A DNA stretch of 5,031 bases from an uncultured Clostridium sp. (GTDB lineage: Bacteria > Bacillota > Clostridia > Peptostreptococcales > Peptostreptococcaceae). Below are positions 5,027-5,031 of the stretch, piece by piece. The DNA lies in contig USRS01000110.1 of the NCBI GenBank assembly GCA_900557165.1, forward strand, positions 1 through 5,031, read 5' to 3'. Each line of letters begins with the position of its first letter. The stretch's first letter is position 1. The notes under the pieces were generated by a model. The model did no database searches. It saw only the letters and a list, made by a program, of their open reading frames with translations, and was not told the DNA's origin. The translations under genes were made by a program, and so were the position numbers.

Positions 5027-5031
5027 TTAAA

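Overview
The window looks like low-GC Firmicutes, most likely a strictly anaerobic member of the Clostridia. The DNA is strongly AT-rich, the ribosome-binding sites are purine-rich, and ribonucleotide reduction is class III (oxygen-sensitive). The layout of rRNA operon, aminotransferase, nrdD-nrdG, then a second rRNA operon reminds me of Clostridioides difficile and its Peptostreptococcaceae relatives. That assignment is from memory and was not checked by a search.

Layout: (1) 1 to about 50 is the 3' end of a 5S rRNA gene, the tail of an rRNA operon on the + strand. An intrinsic terminator follows at 95-135, and its right arm has two possible left-arm partners. (2) 175-1368 on the - strand is a PLP-dependent class I aminotransferase of the aspartate aminotransferase type, convergent with the rRNA operon. 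(3) 1369-1661 is a divergent regulatory region. It holds a consensus -10 box, a short hairpin with a T-run, two NrdR-type operator boxes spaced 32 bp centre to centre, and a strong Shine-Dalgarno in front of a TTG start. (4) 1662-4572 on the + strand is the nrdD-nrdG operon: the anaerobic ribonucleoside-triphosphate reductase and its radical-SAM activase. It ends in a perfect 50-bp palindrome that includes the nrdG stop codon. (5) 4617-5031 has no protein gene. It carries consensus DnaA boxes, then three tandem sigma-A promoters with extended -10 elements, and ends in a boxA-like leader of the kind that precedes 16S rRNA. The 16S gene itself would start just past the window edge.

How the genes work together: NrdG uses S-adenosylmethionine and a 4Fe-4S cluster to install a glycyl radical on NrdD, which then makes dNTPs from NTPs without oxygen. 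The NrdR boxes predict repression of the operon when dATP is plentiful. The aminotransferase is metabolically separate and has its own transcription. The flanking rRNA elements are the strongest transcription units here, which explains the terminators between them and the protein genes.

I see no unknown protein system. The protein genes are ordinary core metabolism. What deserves a second look is in the non-coding DNA: the nrdD leader, the DnaA boxes upstream of an rRNA promoter array, the palindrome over the nrdG stop codon, and the two-partner terminator.
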